Part shown: piece by piece, positions 1-6,021 of the stretch
Layout of the letters: the number at the start of each line of letters is the position of its first letter
How positions within the stretch are numbered: position 1 is the first letter of the stretch
NCBI GenBank assembly: GCA_018224415.1
Contig: JAGTUZ010000196.1
Location: 1 to 6,532 of the forward strand
DNA from: Bacteroidota bacterium
GTDB lineage: Bacteria; Bacteroidota; Ignavibacteria; SZUA-365
Length of the DNA: 6,532 nucleotides
Reading direction: 5' to 3'
Made by a program: the position numbers and the translations under genes
Notes under the pieces: model-generated
The model's input: the letters and a program-made list of their open reading frames with translations, nothing else
What the model was told of the DNA's origin: nothing
Database searches by the model: none

Positions 1-1
1 C

Positions 2-38
2 CTGACGTCCTCACGCCCTGACGCCCTGACGCCCTCAC
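2..38. repeat. 8-bp tandem repeat at the left edge
   Basis: Four consecutive 8-base units start at positions 2, 10, 18 and 26 (CTGACGTC, CTCACGCC, CTGACGCC, CTGACGCC), followed by a partial fifth unit CTCAC at 34-38. The consensus is CT(G/C)ACGCC. The unit length is not a multiple of three and no credible reading frame crosses it, so it is intergenic. It may continue to the left of the window. It is followed directly by an A5T6 tract at 39-49. Its function is unknown. Confidence 0.75.
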
Positions 39-47
39 AAAAATTTT

Positions 48-123
48 TTCACGAATCGGGAATTCCGGACAATTACGCGGTGTTTTGTCTATGAGTTTGT
101 GGCCTGAATTCACGAATTCCTGA
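48..123. repeat. Intergenic repeats: TTCACGAAT pair and GAATTC-centred palindromes
   Basis: A 9-base direct repeat TTCACGAAT occurs at 48-56 and 109-117. Two 14-base imperfect palindromes centred on GAATTC lie at 56-69 (TCGGGAATTCCGGA) and 110-123 (TCACGAATTCCTGA); each pairs at 6 of 7 positions. A third GAATTC is at 106-111. A palindrome of the same form lies after atpG at 5911-5924. These could be operator-like sites or a lineage-specific intergenic repeat. The symmetry is visible in the sequence, but any role is a guess. Confidence 0.4.
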
Positions 124-131
124 GTCGTTAT

Positions 132-159
132 TTGTTTCTCATTTCGAAAATCGTATATT
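132..159 (+). promoter_or_regulatory. Candidate promoter for the atp operon
   Basis: A possible sigma70-like pair is TTGTTT at 132-137 and TATATT at 154-159, separated by 16 bases. The -10 element matches TATAAT at five of six positions, while the -35 is weak. Transcription would start near 166, leaving a short 5' leader of about 25 bases before the ATG at 192. The whole 1-191 stretch is AT-richer than the genes. No exact match to the Bacteroidota-type TAnnTTTG element is seen here, so the call is tentative. Confidence 0.3.
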
Positions 160-191
160 TAAGGCTGTAAAAATTTGAGGATTTCAGGATT

Positions 192-458
192 ATGAATCCT
201 CCCGAGAGAAAGAAAAAAACGACGGCCGCATCCATTTCCGAGACACTCCGTGAACTTCTTCCCTACACGAATCTCGGATGGCAGCTGGTAGCAAGCATCC
301 TCCTGTTTTTCGCAGCCGGGTATGGGGCGGATGCAATTCTCGGATCGACACCCTGGCTGACCGTTGTCCTGTCCGTCATCGGCATCGTCTACGGACTTAC
401 ATCGGTTATCAAGACAGCAAATCATCTCCAACAGAGGAATAAAAAAGAAACGCCATGA
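192..458 (+). CDS. atpZ: AtpZ/AtpI-family small membrane protein (F1Fo accessory, 88 aa)
   Basis: A small protein of the kind encoded first in many atp operons (ATPase_gene1/AtpZ type). Family members are thought to work with AtpI in Fo assembly or Mg2+ supply; they are not part of the rotary motor. A basic N-terminus (R6-K9) is followed by two predicted membrane helices at about 28-50 and 55-76. Between them are the small-residue and acidic positions common in this family (G43, G45, D47, then P54-W55). The C-terminus is charged. The start at 192 has a weak Shine-Dalgarno-like TGAGGA at 176-181 and gives the usual family length. The stop overlaps the next start as ATGA at 455-458, which suggests translational coupling. 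Identity rests on size, topology and position, since these proteins are poorly conserved. Confidence 0.8.
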   Translation: MNPPERKKKTTAASISETLRELLPYTNLGWQLVASILLFFAAGYGADAILGSTPWLTVVLSVIGIVYGLTSVIKTANHLQQRNKKETP

Positions 459-871
459 TCAGTTACATGCGCTCGCAGCTCCTGAAAGTCAGAATCGAAT
501 TCGGCCTCCTTGGGCTGTTGTCGACGCTTTTCTTTGTATTCTCCTTTCTTCGCGACGGCGATTTCACCTTCGGGCCGGATCTCGTGGCGGGTTGTATTTT
601 AAGTGTGACCAATGCATTTTTAGGCTATGTCTTCATTGAGCGCGCCTTTCGTCTGAACAACAATCTCTTCATGCTGTTTTCGATGGCCGCCATGACCGTG
701 CGCTTCTTCCTGATGATTGCCGCCGTGGCAGTATTCCTCCTCACCGTGACGGGCAACGTGCTTGAGTTCGTCGGTTCCTTCATGGCGAGCTACACCATCT
801 TCCTGGTCATCGAGGTGCTGCATATCAACAAGAAGACCGACATGCTCAAACCCCGCCGCGTGCGGGCCTAA
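455..871 (+). CDS. atpI: ATP synthase subunit I-like protein AtpI (138 aa)
   Basis: A hydrophobic protein with four predicted membrane helices at about 14-32, 40-61, 70-97 and 102-124. It ends in a basic cytoplasmic tail (K126, K127, then KPRRVRA). This size and topology, directly before atpB, fit the AtpI/ATP synthase I family. Members help assemble the c ring and are not essential parts of the finished enzyme. Helix 3 contains an arginine (R83) and an N-rich loop at 68-70 precedes it. The start at 455 overlaps the stop of the previous gene; Met5 at 467 is an alternative start. No good Shine-Dalgarno is present, consistent with coupling to upstream translation. A 29-base gap follows before atpB. 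The family call depends partly on context. Confidence 0.75.
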   Translation: MISYMRSQLLKVRIEFGLLGLLSTLFFVFSFLRDGDFTFGPDLVAGCILSVTNAFLGYVFIERAFRLNNNLFMLFSMAAMTVRFFLMIAAVAVFLLTVTGNVLEFVGSFMASYTIFLVIEVLHINKKTDMLKPRRVRA

Positions 872-900
872 ATCACCAGAGTTCCAGTCTATCCATCAGT

Positions 901-1947
901 ATGGCATTGATACGCAGCCTTCAGGGAATGTTCCTCGCCGCGGTTCTGCTCCTCGCGGGGGCGTCCGCTGTTCAGGGACAGCAGGATTCTCACGGTACGC
1001 CGCCTCCCGGCGCATCCCATCACGAAGTGACGGATCCGGCTTCCGGCAACAGTCATGAGGGCATGGATGTGCATGATGGCGCAGACGGCCACGAGGACGC
1101 GGATGGACATGCTGACAGTCACGGTGTCGAACATCTGACTCCCACCGAAGAGATGATGCGGATTCTCGAGCACAAGGTCGAGAACACGCCGTATATCCAC
1201 GAATATCCTTTCCCTTCACTGTATCTTCCGCAGGACTGGGTGATCAACATCGCGGGATTCCAACTGGATATGTCCCCGAACCGCCACATAATCTACATGT
1301 GGCTTTCCATGCTGATCACCATCGTTCTGACCTGGCTTGCGGCGCGGCAGAATCGCAGTGGCGTCGTGCCGCGCGGCTATGGCAACATGATCGAATCCGT
1401 GGTTGTGTTTGTGCGTGACGAGATCGCCGCACCCTTCCTCGGCAATGCCGCCAAACGATATCTCCCGCTGCTGCTCTCGTTTTTCTTCTTCATCACGGTC
1501 ATGAACCTGGTCGGTCTTGTGCCCTTCGGCGCGGCCTCGACCGGGAACATCAACATCACGGCTGGTCTTGCGCTGATCACCTTCGCCTTCATGATTTTCG
1601 GCGGCATGCGCGCCAACGGGGTGTTCGGTTTCTGGAAGGGGCTGATTCCCCACGGTATCCCGGCGGCCATTGGCGTGCTGATGTTTGTGATCGAAGTGCT
1701 CGGACTGGTGATCAAGCCCTTCGCGCTTGCCATCCGTCTGTTTGCGAACATGCTTTCGGGCGCCCTCGTCATCGGCGCCTTTTATGCGTTGATATTCGGA
1801 ATGGACACCCTGGTCGTCGCACCGATGTCCATTGCCTTCCTGCTGTTCATGTCGCTGTTGAAAATTTTCATCAGCTTCCTGCAGGCCTACATTTTTACCA
1901 TGCTCTCGTCGTTTTTTATCGGGATGTCGGTGCACCAGGAGCACTGA
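901..1947 (+). CDS. atpB: F1Fo ATP synthase subunit a, with signal peptide and His-rich leader
   Basis: The stator membrane subunit that forms the two ion half-channels beside the c ring. Residues 1-26 look like a cleavable signal peptide (R5, hydrophobic core 10-20, likely cleavage after AVQG). A periplasmic segment at about 28-78 follows with nine His and twelve Asp/Glu. The conserved membrane domain covers about 125-343. It holds the essential arginine R279 in the RLFAN motif (E. coli aR210), plus N283 (N214), E265 (E196) and Q328 (Q252). Two other half-channel positions differ: A288 lies where E. coli has E219 and K321 where it has H245. At 348 aa it is longer than E. coli AtpB (271 aa), mainly because of the leader. 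The start at 901 keeps the whole signal peptide; no Shine-Dalgarno is evident. The gene is intact and the family call is very secure. Confidence 0.97.
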   Translation: MALIRSLQGMFLAAVLLLAGASAVQGQQDSHGTPPPGASHHEVTDPASGNSHEGMDVHDGADGHEDADGHADSHGVEHLTPTEEMMRILEHKVENTPYIHEYPFPSLYLPQDWVINIAGFQLDMSPNRHIIYMWLSMLITIVLTWLAARQNRSGVVPRGYGNMIESVVVFVRDEIAAPFLGNAAKRYLPLLLSFFFFITVMNLVGLVPFGAASTGNINITAGLALITFAFMIFGGMRANGVFGFWKGLIPHGIPAAIGVLMFVIEVLGLVIKPFALAIRLFANMLSGALVIGAFYALIFGMDTLVVAPMSIAFLLFMSLLKIFISFLQAYIFTMLSSFFIGMSVHQEH

Positions 1948-2006
1948 GCCGGAATGCGAGAGTCTGACATCCGATTTGCAACAACGTTCACATAACTTTA
2001 TTACAC

Positions 2007-2015
2007 TGGAGGAAA
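2007..2015 (+). promoter_or_regulatory. Strong Shine-Dalgarno before atpE
   Basis: TGGAGGAAA at 2007-2015 contains GGAGG, with seven bases between it and the ATG at 2020. It is preceded by an AT-rich, C/A/U-biased stretch (about 1976-2004) after the atpB stop. This is the best ribosome-binding site in the operon. High translation of the c subunit is expected because each complex needs about 8-15 copies, whereas a is needed once. Confidence 0.75.
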
Positions 2016-2019
2016 CTCA

Positions 2020-2241
2020 ATGGAACTCGCATGGTTAGCTGCTGGCATCGGTGCATCTATCGTCGTCGTCGGTGCCGGTATGGGCATTGGCAAGCTCGCC
2101 GCCGCCGCCCTTGAAGCCATTGGCCGTCAGCCGGAAGCCGCCGGTGATCTCCGTGGCGCAATGATCATCATGGCCGCGCTCATCGAAGGCATCGCGCTGT
2201 TCGCCGTTGTGGTCTGCCTGCTTCTCGCCCTGAAAAGTTAA
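2020..2241 (+). CDS. atpE: F1Fo ATP synthase subunit c (73 aa rotor ring subunit)
   Basis: The proteolipid that forms the rotating c ring; each copy binds one ion per turn. It is a two-helix hairpin. Helix 1 contains the glycine packing motif G18-A-G20-M-G22-I-G24. The polar loop carries R36-Q37-P38, which contacts gamma/epsilon. Helix 2 carries the ion-binding carboxylate E56 (E. coli D61). Na+-type c subunits usually have a Gln in helix 1 and Ser/Thr directly after the Glu. Here those positions appear to be I23 and G57, so proton coupling is inferred. The length is typical. It is preceded by a strong Shine-Dalgarno and lies 72 bases after atpB, with 49 bases before atpF. Ring size cannot be read from the sequence. 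Confidence 0.97.
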   Translation: MELAWLAAGIGASIVVVGAGMGIGKLAAAALEAIGRQPEAAGDLRGAMIIMAALIEGIALFAVVVCLLLALKS

Positions 2242-2290
2242 GACGGCCCGAAGTTCACAGTTCGCGCGGATCACACACTGAGGTATTGGA

Positions 2291-2785
2291 ATGGACCAAC
2301 TGCTCACTCTTGAACCCGGGATGCTTATATGGACGTTCATCACGTTCGCCCTGCTCCTGTGGCTGCTCAAGAAATTCGCTTGGAAACCCCTGCTGTCAGC
2401 GCTCGATAGTCGCGAAGGCAAGATCCGCGAAGACCTGCAGAGAGCGGAATCCGCCCGCGACGACGCGGAGCGTCTGCTCGCCGAGCATCGCAAGCTCCTG
2501 CAGAACTCCGAAGCGGATGCCCGCAAGATCATCGACGATGCGAAAAGCACCGCAGAGATGCTCAAGCAGGGCATTATCGATACCGCGCATGAACAGGCGC
2601 GGCAAATGACTGCCCAGGCGAAAGCGGAAATCCAGCGCGAGAAGGATACCGCGCTCTCCCAGCTGCGCACCGAAGTGGCCGACCTGGCCATACGCGCGGC
2701 GGGAAAAATCCTCGGCGAGGAACTCGACGCGGACAAGCACCGCCGCCTCGTCGACGATTTCATCGGCAACCTTCCCAAGAACTAA
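2291..2785 (+). CDS. atpF: F1Fo ATP synthase subunit b (164 aa peripheral stalk)
   Basis: The peripheral stalk subunit linking the membrane a subunit to delta and the F1 head. One membrane helix spans about 11-27, followed by the conserved basic/aromatic boundary K27-K28-F29-A30-W31-K32-P33. A long charged alpha-helical stretch (about 40-125, rich in Ala, Glu, Lys and Arg) forms the dimerising right-handed coiled coil. The conserved C-terminal part at about 130-145 (DLAIRAAGKILGEEL) binds delta. Only one b gene is present, so a homodimer is expected rather than the b/b' pair of many phototrophs. TGAGG at 2279-2283 lies seven bases before the ATG and supports this start. It is 15 bases upstream of atpH. 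Confidence 0.96.
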   Translation: MDQLLTLEPGMLIWTFITFALLLWLLKKFAWKPLLSALDSREGKIREDLQRAESARDDAERLLAEHRKLLQNSEADARKIIDDAKSTAEMLKQGIIDTAHEQARQMTAQAKAEIQREKDTALSQLRTEVADLAIRAAGKILGEELDADKHRRLVDDFIGNLPKN

Positions 2786-2800
2786 GGCCGACCGCCACCC

Positions 2801-3343
2801 ATGAGCATCGCACGCATCGCCAGCCGCTTCGCCGTCGCCATCCTTGACGCCGTTCCCGACGGAACGGACAAGGAACGCTTTTTTCGTGACCTCGACGATG
2901 TCCGGAATTCCGTGCGCGCATCGCGGGAACTGCACCAGTTTTTCCAGTCTCCGGTGATTCCCTCGAAGCGGAAACTCGAGACGGTCGACGCGCTGTTCGC
3001 CGAACGCATCGGCCCGTTTTCACTCAGTGTGCTGCGCTTTCTCGTCGAAAAAGAGCGCGAAGAGTTCGTTCTTGAAATCCTCGATACGGTGTTCGATTTG
3101 CACCGGGAACGCGAGGGTATCCTTGCCACCACGGTGTACAGTGCTGTCGAACTCAGCGACACGCAGCGTGATGCCTTGCAGACCGCCCTCGAACGCGTGT
3201 CCGGCAAGCGCGTCGAGACGGCATACGCAGTGCAACCGGAACTCATGGGCGGACTGTCCGTGCGTCTCGGAGATACGGTGTACGACGGCAGCGTCCGCAG
3301 GCAGTTGGAACGACTGCACGAACGTTTTCTTGTCGGCGCCTGA
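2801..3343 (+). CDS. atpH: F1Fo ATP synthase subunit delta (180 aa)
   Basis: Delta (OSCP homologue) sits on top of the F1 head and ties it to the b dimer. The N-terminal helical domain (about 1-105) begins with the typical IARIASRFAVAILD pattern. The C-terminal domain carries the family signature around 147-170: E147-L-M-G150-G151, then R155-L-G-D-T-V and S164-V-R-R-Q-L. The length of 180 aa is standard. It begins 15 bases after atpF and lacks a clear Shine-Dalgarno, so it may be translated by coupling to atpF. A 96-base gap follows before atpA, the longest inside the operon. Nothing looks truncated or frameshifted. Confidence 0.95.
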   Translation: MSIARIASRFAVAILDAVPDGTDKERFFRDLDDVRNSVRASRELHQFFQSPVIPSKRKLETVDALFAERIGPFSLSVLRFLVEKEREEFVLEILDTVFDLHREREGILATTVYSAVELSDTQRDALQTALERVSGKRVETAYAVQPELMGGLSVRLGDTVYDGSVRRQLERLHERFLVGA

Positions 3344-3439
3344 TTCCCTTACATATCCGTCGTCGCGCCACACACGATTCATGACCCCGTGTAACCACGA
3401 CCAGATCAACCACAAGATTCAGTAGAAGGCAATAGAGAA
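3344..3439 (+). other. Untranslated gap between atpH and atpA
   Basis: This 96-base spacer is the largest inside the operon. It has no strong hairpin and no convincing promoter. It contains a Shine-Dalgarno-like AGAAGG at 3424-3429, ten bases before the atpA ATG at 3440. A 14-codon frame (ATG at 3381, stop at 3423-3425) ends on that site, but it has no ribosome-binding site of its own and is probably chance. The spacer may allow separate translation or RNA processing between stalk and F1 genes. Confidence 0.5.
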
Positions 3440-5005
3440 ATGGCAGAAGTCCGACCCGATGAAGTTTCAGCGATCCTGAGAAAGCAGCTGAGCGGTTTCG
3501 ACAGCGACATCGATGTCTACGAGGTGGGCACGGTGCTGCAGGTGGGCGACAACGTTGCGCGCATCTACGGGCTGAAGAACTGCCTCGCGGGCGAGCTGAT
3601 CGAATTCCCGAATGACATTTACGGCATGGCGCTGAACCTCGAAGAGGACAATGTCGGCTGTGTGTTGTTTGGCGAATCGACCGGCGTCAAGGAAGGCGAC
3701 ACCGTCAAGCGCACTGGCAGGGTGACCTCCATGCCCGTGGGCGAGGAGATGCTCGGGCGCGTGATTGATCCGCTCGGACGGCCACTCGACGGACGCGGCG
3801 TCATTCAGACCGCATCGATCATGCCGATCGAACGCAAGGCGCTCGGTGTGCTGCAGCGCCAGCCGGTGAAAGAGCCGCTGCAGACCGGCTTGAAAGCCAT
3901 CGACACGATGATTCCCATCGGACGCGGACAGCGCGAGCTCATCATCGGTGACCGACAGACGGGAAAGACGGCCATCGCTCTCGACGCCATCATCAACCAG
4001 AAGCATACACATACCGAGGATGCGCTCCGCCGCGGCGTGCCGCCCGTATTCTGCATCTACGTTGCGATCGGCCAGAAGGCCTCCACGGTCGCGCAGGTAC
4101 ATGCGAAGCTGGAAGAGGTGGGCGCCATGGCGTTCACAACCATCATCATGGCCGATGCCGACACCCCGGCCCCGATGCAGTACATCGCACCGTATTCCGG
4201 AGCCACCCTCGGTGAGTTCTTCCGCGACAGCGGCCGCCATGCTCTGGTGATCTTCGACGATCTTTCCAAGCAGGCCGTTGCCTATCGCGAACTCTCGCTG
4301 CTTCTACGCCGTCCCCCGGGCCGTGAAGCCTATCCGGGCGATGTGTTCTATCTGCATTCGCGGCTTCTCGAGCGCGCCTCGAAGCTCAGCGACGAGCTCG
4401 GTGGCGGCAGTCTTACGGCGCTCCCGATCATCGAGACGCAGGCGGGCGATGTGTCGGCCTACATCCCGACCAACGTGATTTCCATTACCGACGGACAGAT
4501 CTATCTCGAATCCAGCCTGTTCAACGCGGGCCAGCGTCCCGCCGTGAACGTGGGCATCTCGGTGTCACGTGTGGGCGGAAACGCACAGATCAAGGCAATG
4601 AAGCAAATCGCAGGTCCTCTGCGCCTTGATCTCGCCCAGTACCGCGAACTCGAGGCCTTTGCCAAGTTCGGCTCGGATCTCGACAAGAGCACACAGCAGC
4701 TGCTGCGCCGCGGCGCGCGCATGCTTGAGCTGCTCAAGCAGGGACAGTACCGTCCGATGACCGTCGAGGACCAGGTCGCCAGCATTTTTGCCGGTGTCAA
4801 AGGCTATCTCGACGAGATTCCGGCCGACGAAGTGTCACGCTTCGAAGAGGAATTCCTCGAGCACATGCACACGCGTCGTCCGGAGCTGCTTGCGGAAATC
4901 GCAGATGAAAAGAAACTCAGTGATGAACTCTCCGACAAGCTGCATGCCGTGTTGAAGGAGTTCCTCGCGATGTTCAAGCACACCCTGAAACAGGTTCAGG
5001 CATAA
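3440..5005 (+). CDS. atpA: F1Fo ATP synthase subunit alpha (521 aa)
   Basis: The non-catalytic nucleotide-binding subunit of the F1 alpha3beta3 head. The N-terminal beta-barrel domain spans about 24-93. The nucleotide-binding domain has Walker A GDRQTGKT at 170-177 (K176, T177), which is the alpha-type P-loop. The Walker B segment ALVIFDD ends at D273-D274. The F-type alpha/beta signature PAVNVGISVS is at 367-376 and the arginine finger that reaches the catalytic site is R377. The helical C-terminal domain starts near 390. Compared with E. coli there is an extra segment after the P-loop helix (about 188-203) and a shorter loop near 318-324; both are features I associate with Bacteroidota/Chlorobiota alphas. 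The start has AGAAGG ten bases upstream. atpG follows after only three bases, so the two are probably coupled. The matching beta gene is not in the window. Confidence 0.98.
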   Translation: MAEVRPDEVSAILRKQLSGFDSDIDVYEVGTVLQVGDNVARIYGLKNCLAGELIEFPNDIYGMALNLEEDNVGCVLFGESTGVKEGDTVKRTGRVTSMPVGEEMLGRVIDPLGRPLDGRGVIQTASIMPIERKALGVLQRQPVKEPLQTGLKAIDTMIPIGRGQRELIIGDRQTGKTAIALDAIINQKHTHTEDALRRGVPPVFCIYVAIGQKASTVAQVHAKLEEVGAMAFTTIIMADADTPAPMQYIAPYSGATLGEFFRDSGRHALVIFDDLSKQAVAYRELSLLLRRPPGREAYPGDVFYLHSRLLERASKLSDELGGGSLTALPIIETQAGDVSAYIPTNVISITDGQIYLESSLFNAGQRPAVNVGISVSRVGGNAQIKAMKQIAGPLRLDLAQYRELEAFAKFGSDLDKSTQQLLRRGARMLELLKQGQYRPMTVEDQVASIFAGVKGYLDEIPADEVSRFEEEFLEHMHTRRPELLAEIADEKKLSDELSDKLHAVLKEFLAMFKHTLKQVQA

Positions 5006-5008
5006 TCC

Positions 5009-5908
5009 ATGGCCAATCTCCGCGAGATCCGCAACCGCATCAACGGCGTGCGCAGCACGAGCAAGATCACGCAGGCGATGAAAATGGTCGCTGCGGCGAA
5101 GCTGCGCCGCGCGCAGGATGCCATTGTTTCCGCGCGACCCTATGCCTACAGCCTGAACGATCTCGTCCGTCACCTTCTCGCACGCGTGGATCGCACAACC
5201 CTCCCCATCATGGAGCAGCGCGAGGAAATCGAACGCGTGCTCGTGATTGTTGTCACTGCGGACCGCGGGCTCTGCGGCGGGTTCAATACCAACATCATTC
5301 GCCACGCCACCCAGCGCATCAACCAAGTGCATGGCGCGCTGCATGCGCAGGGCAAGGTGGATCTGCTGTGTGTCGGGCGACGTGGCGCCAATCACTTCGG
5401 CAAGCGGGGATACAGCATCGCCGCCAAGCACATCGGTCTTATCAACGACGCCACGCATTACGAGGCCTCGGCAATCATGTCGGGCATCGTCGAACAGTTT
5501 CTCAACGGGGAATACGACCTCGTCGAAGTGGTGTACAATGAATTCAAATCCGTCATCCAGCAACGTGTGCGCAGCGAACAGCTGCTTCCGCTACCGGCGG
5601 AAGTCGCCGAAGAGCAGCCGGGTGGGCACCACTATCATCAGCTCGTGGACTATATCTACGAGCCGTCCGAAGTCGAGCTGATGGAGTACCTCGTTCCGAA
5701 ACATCTCAATTTCCAGCTCTATCGCGTGTTCATGGAATCAAACGCCGCTGAACAGGGTGCGCGCATGACGGCCATGGATGCGGCGACGACCAACGCCAGG
5801 GATCTGATCGGCTCGCTGCAGCTCTCATACAACCGCGCACGTCAGACCAAGATCACCACCGAAATTCTCGAAATCGTTTCCGGCGCGAATGCACTGAAAT
5901 CAGATTAG
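5009..5908 (+). CDS. atpG: F1Fo ATP synthase subunit gamma (299 aa central rotor shaft)
   Basis: Gamma turns inside the alpha3beta3 head, passing c-ring rotation to the catalytic sites. The N-terminal helix carries the conserved pattern from L4-R5-E6-I7 to S18-K19-I20-T21 and A23-M24-K25-M26-V27-A28. The Rossmann-like middle domain includes T83-A-D-R-G-L-C-G-G-F-N93. The C-terminal helix has A251-R-M-T-A-M-D-A-A and the gamma signature from I282-T-T-E to G292-A-N. The length is near the usual 285-300. A small Gly/His-rich insertion (G205-G-H-H-Y-H210) lies in the middle domain. No chloroplast-type redox cysteine pair is seen: the two cysteines, C89 and C121, are far apart. It starts three bases after the atpA stop and is the last gene before the terminator, so atpD and atpC do not follow. 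Confidence 0.97.
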   Translation: MANLREIRNRINGVRSTSKITQAMKMVAAAKLRRAQDAIVSARPYAYSLNDLVRHLLARVDRTTLPIMEQREEIERVLVIVVTADRGLCGGFNTNIIRHATQRINQVHGALHAQGKVDLLCVGRRGANHFGKRGYSIAAKHIGLINDATHYEASAIMSGIVEQFLNGEYDLVEVVYNEFKSVIQQRVRSEQLLPLPAEVAEEQPGGHHYHQLVDYIYEPSEVELMEYLVPKHLNFQLYRVFMESNAAEQGARMTAMDAATTNARDLIGSLQLSYNRARQTKITTEILEIVSGANALKSD

Positions 5909-5910
5909 TA

Positions 5911-5924
5911 TCCGGAATTCCTGA
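5911..5924. repeat. GAATTC-centred imperfect palindrome after atpG
   Basis: TCCGGAATTCCTGA pairs at 6 of 7 positions around its centre and matches the form of the sites at 56-69 and 110-123 in the operon leader. Its first 11 bases, TCCGGAATTCC, are the exact reverse complement of 59-69, and they also occur inside atpH at 2901-2911. It sits between the atpG stop and the terminator hairpin. Role unknown. Confidence 0.35.
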
Positions 5925-5933
5925 ATCATACGC

Positions 5934-5960
5934 CAAAGGCGGATCGGCGATCCGCCTTTG
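5934..5960 (+). terminator. Rho-independent-like terminator after atpG
   Basis: A perfect 12-base inverted repeat, CAAAGGCGGATC at 5934-5945 and GATCCGCCTTTG at 5949-5960, is separated by a 3-base loop GGC. The stem is very stable. The 3' arm ends CCTTTG and is followed by ACGTTT, so the T-tract is short. It lies 25 bases after the atpG stop and before an unrelated gene, which fits the end of the operon transcript. Because the arm begins with CAAAG, it could also work on the opposite strand. Confidence 0.8.
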
Positions 5961-6021
5961 ACGTTTCCACGCACACAGCAACAAGCATCCATCACGAGAC
6001 CCCTCACAGCGAGACAACGCA

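Noticed and set aside
1216..1944. Long minus-strand open frame (242 codons) opposite atpB
   Set aside because: It lies wholly opposite an intact, conserved gene, its product is low-complexity and rich in His/Glu/Arg, and it has no recognisable domain. It is a shadow of GC-rich codon use.
1976..2004. Possible internal promoter before atpE (TTGCAA, 17 bases, TATTAC)
   Set aside because: Each hexamer matches consensus at only four of six positions, and the transcript would start on the Shine-Dalgarno itself. The AT bias is better explained by translation of atpE.
2035..2778. Long minus-strand open frame (247 codons) across atpE and atpF
   Set aside because: It crosses two conserved genes and their spacer, and the product is Ser/Arg-rich with no recognisable motif. 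Treated as chance.
3381..3425. 14-codon frame in the gap before atpA
   Set aside because: No Shine-Dalgarno, no regulatory codon run and no hairpin that would suggest a leader peptide. It is probably chance.
3467..4240. Minus-strand open frame (257 codons) opposite atpA
   Set aside because: It is antisense to the most conserved part of alpha, with no family features and no ribosome-binding site.
4847..4858. Perfect 12-base palindrome GAGGAATTCCTC in atpA
   Set aside because: It is in frame and encodes conserved-type Glu/Phe/Leu residues. There is no reason to see a site beyond codon coincidence.
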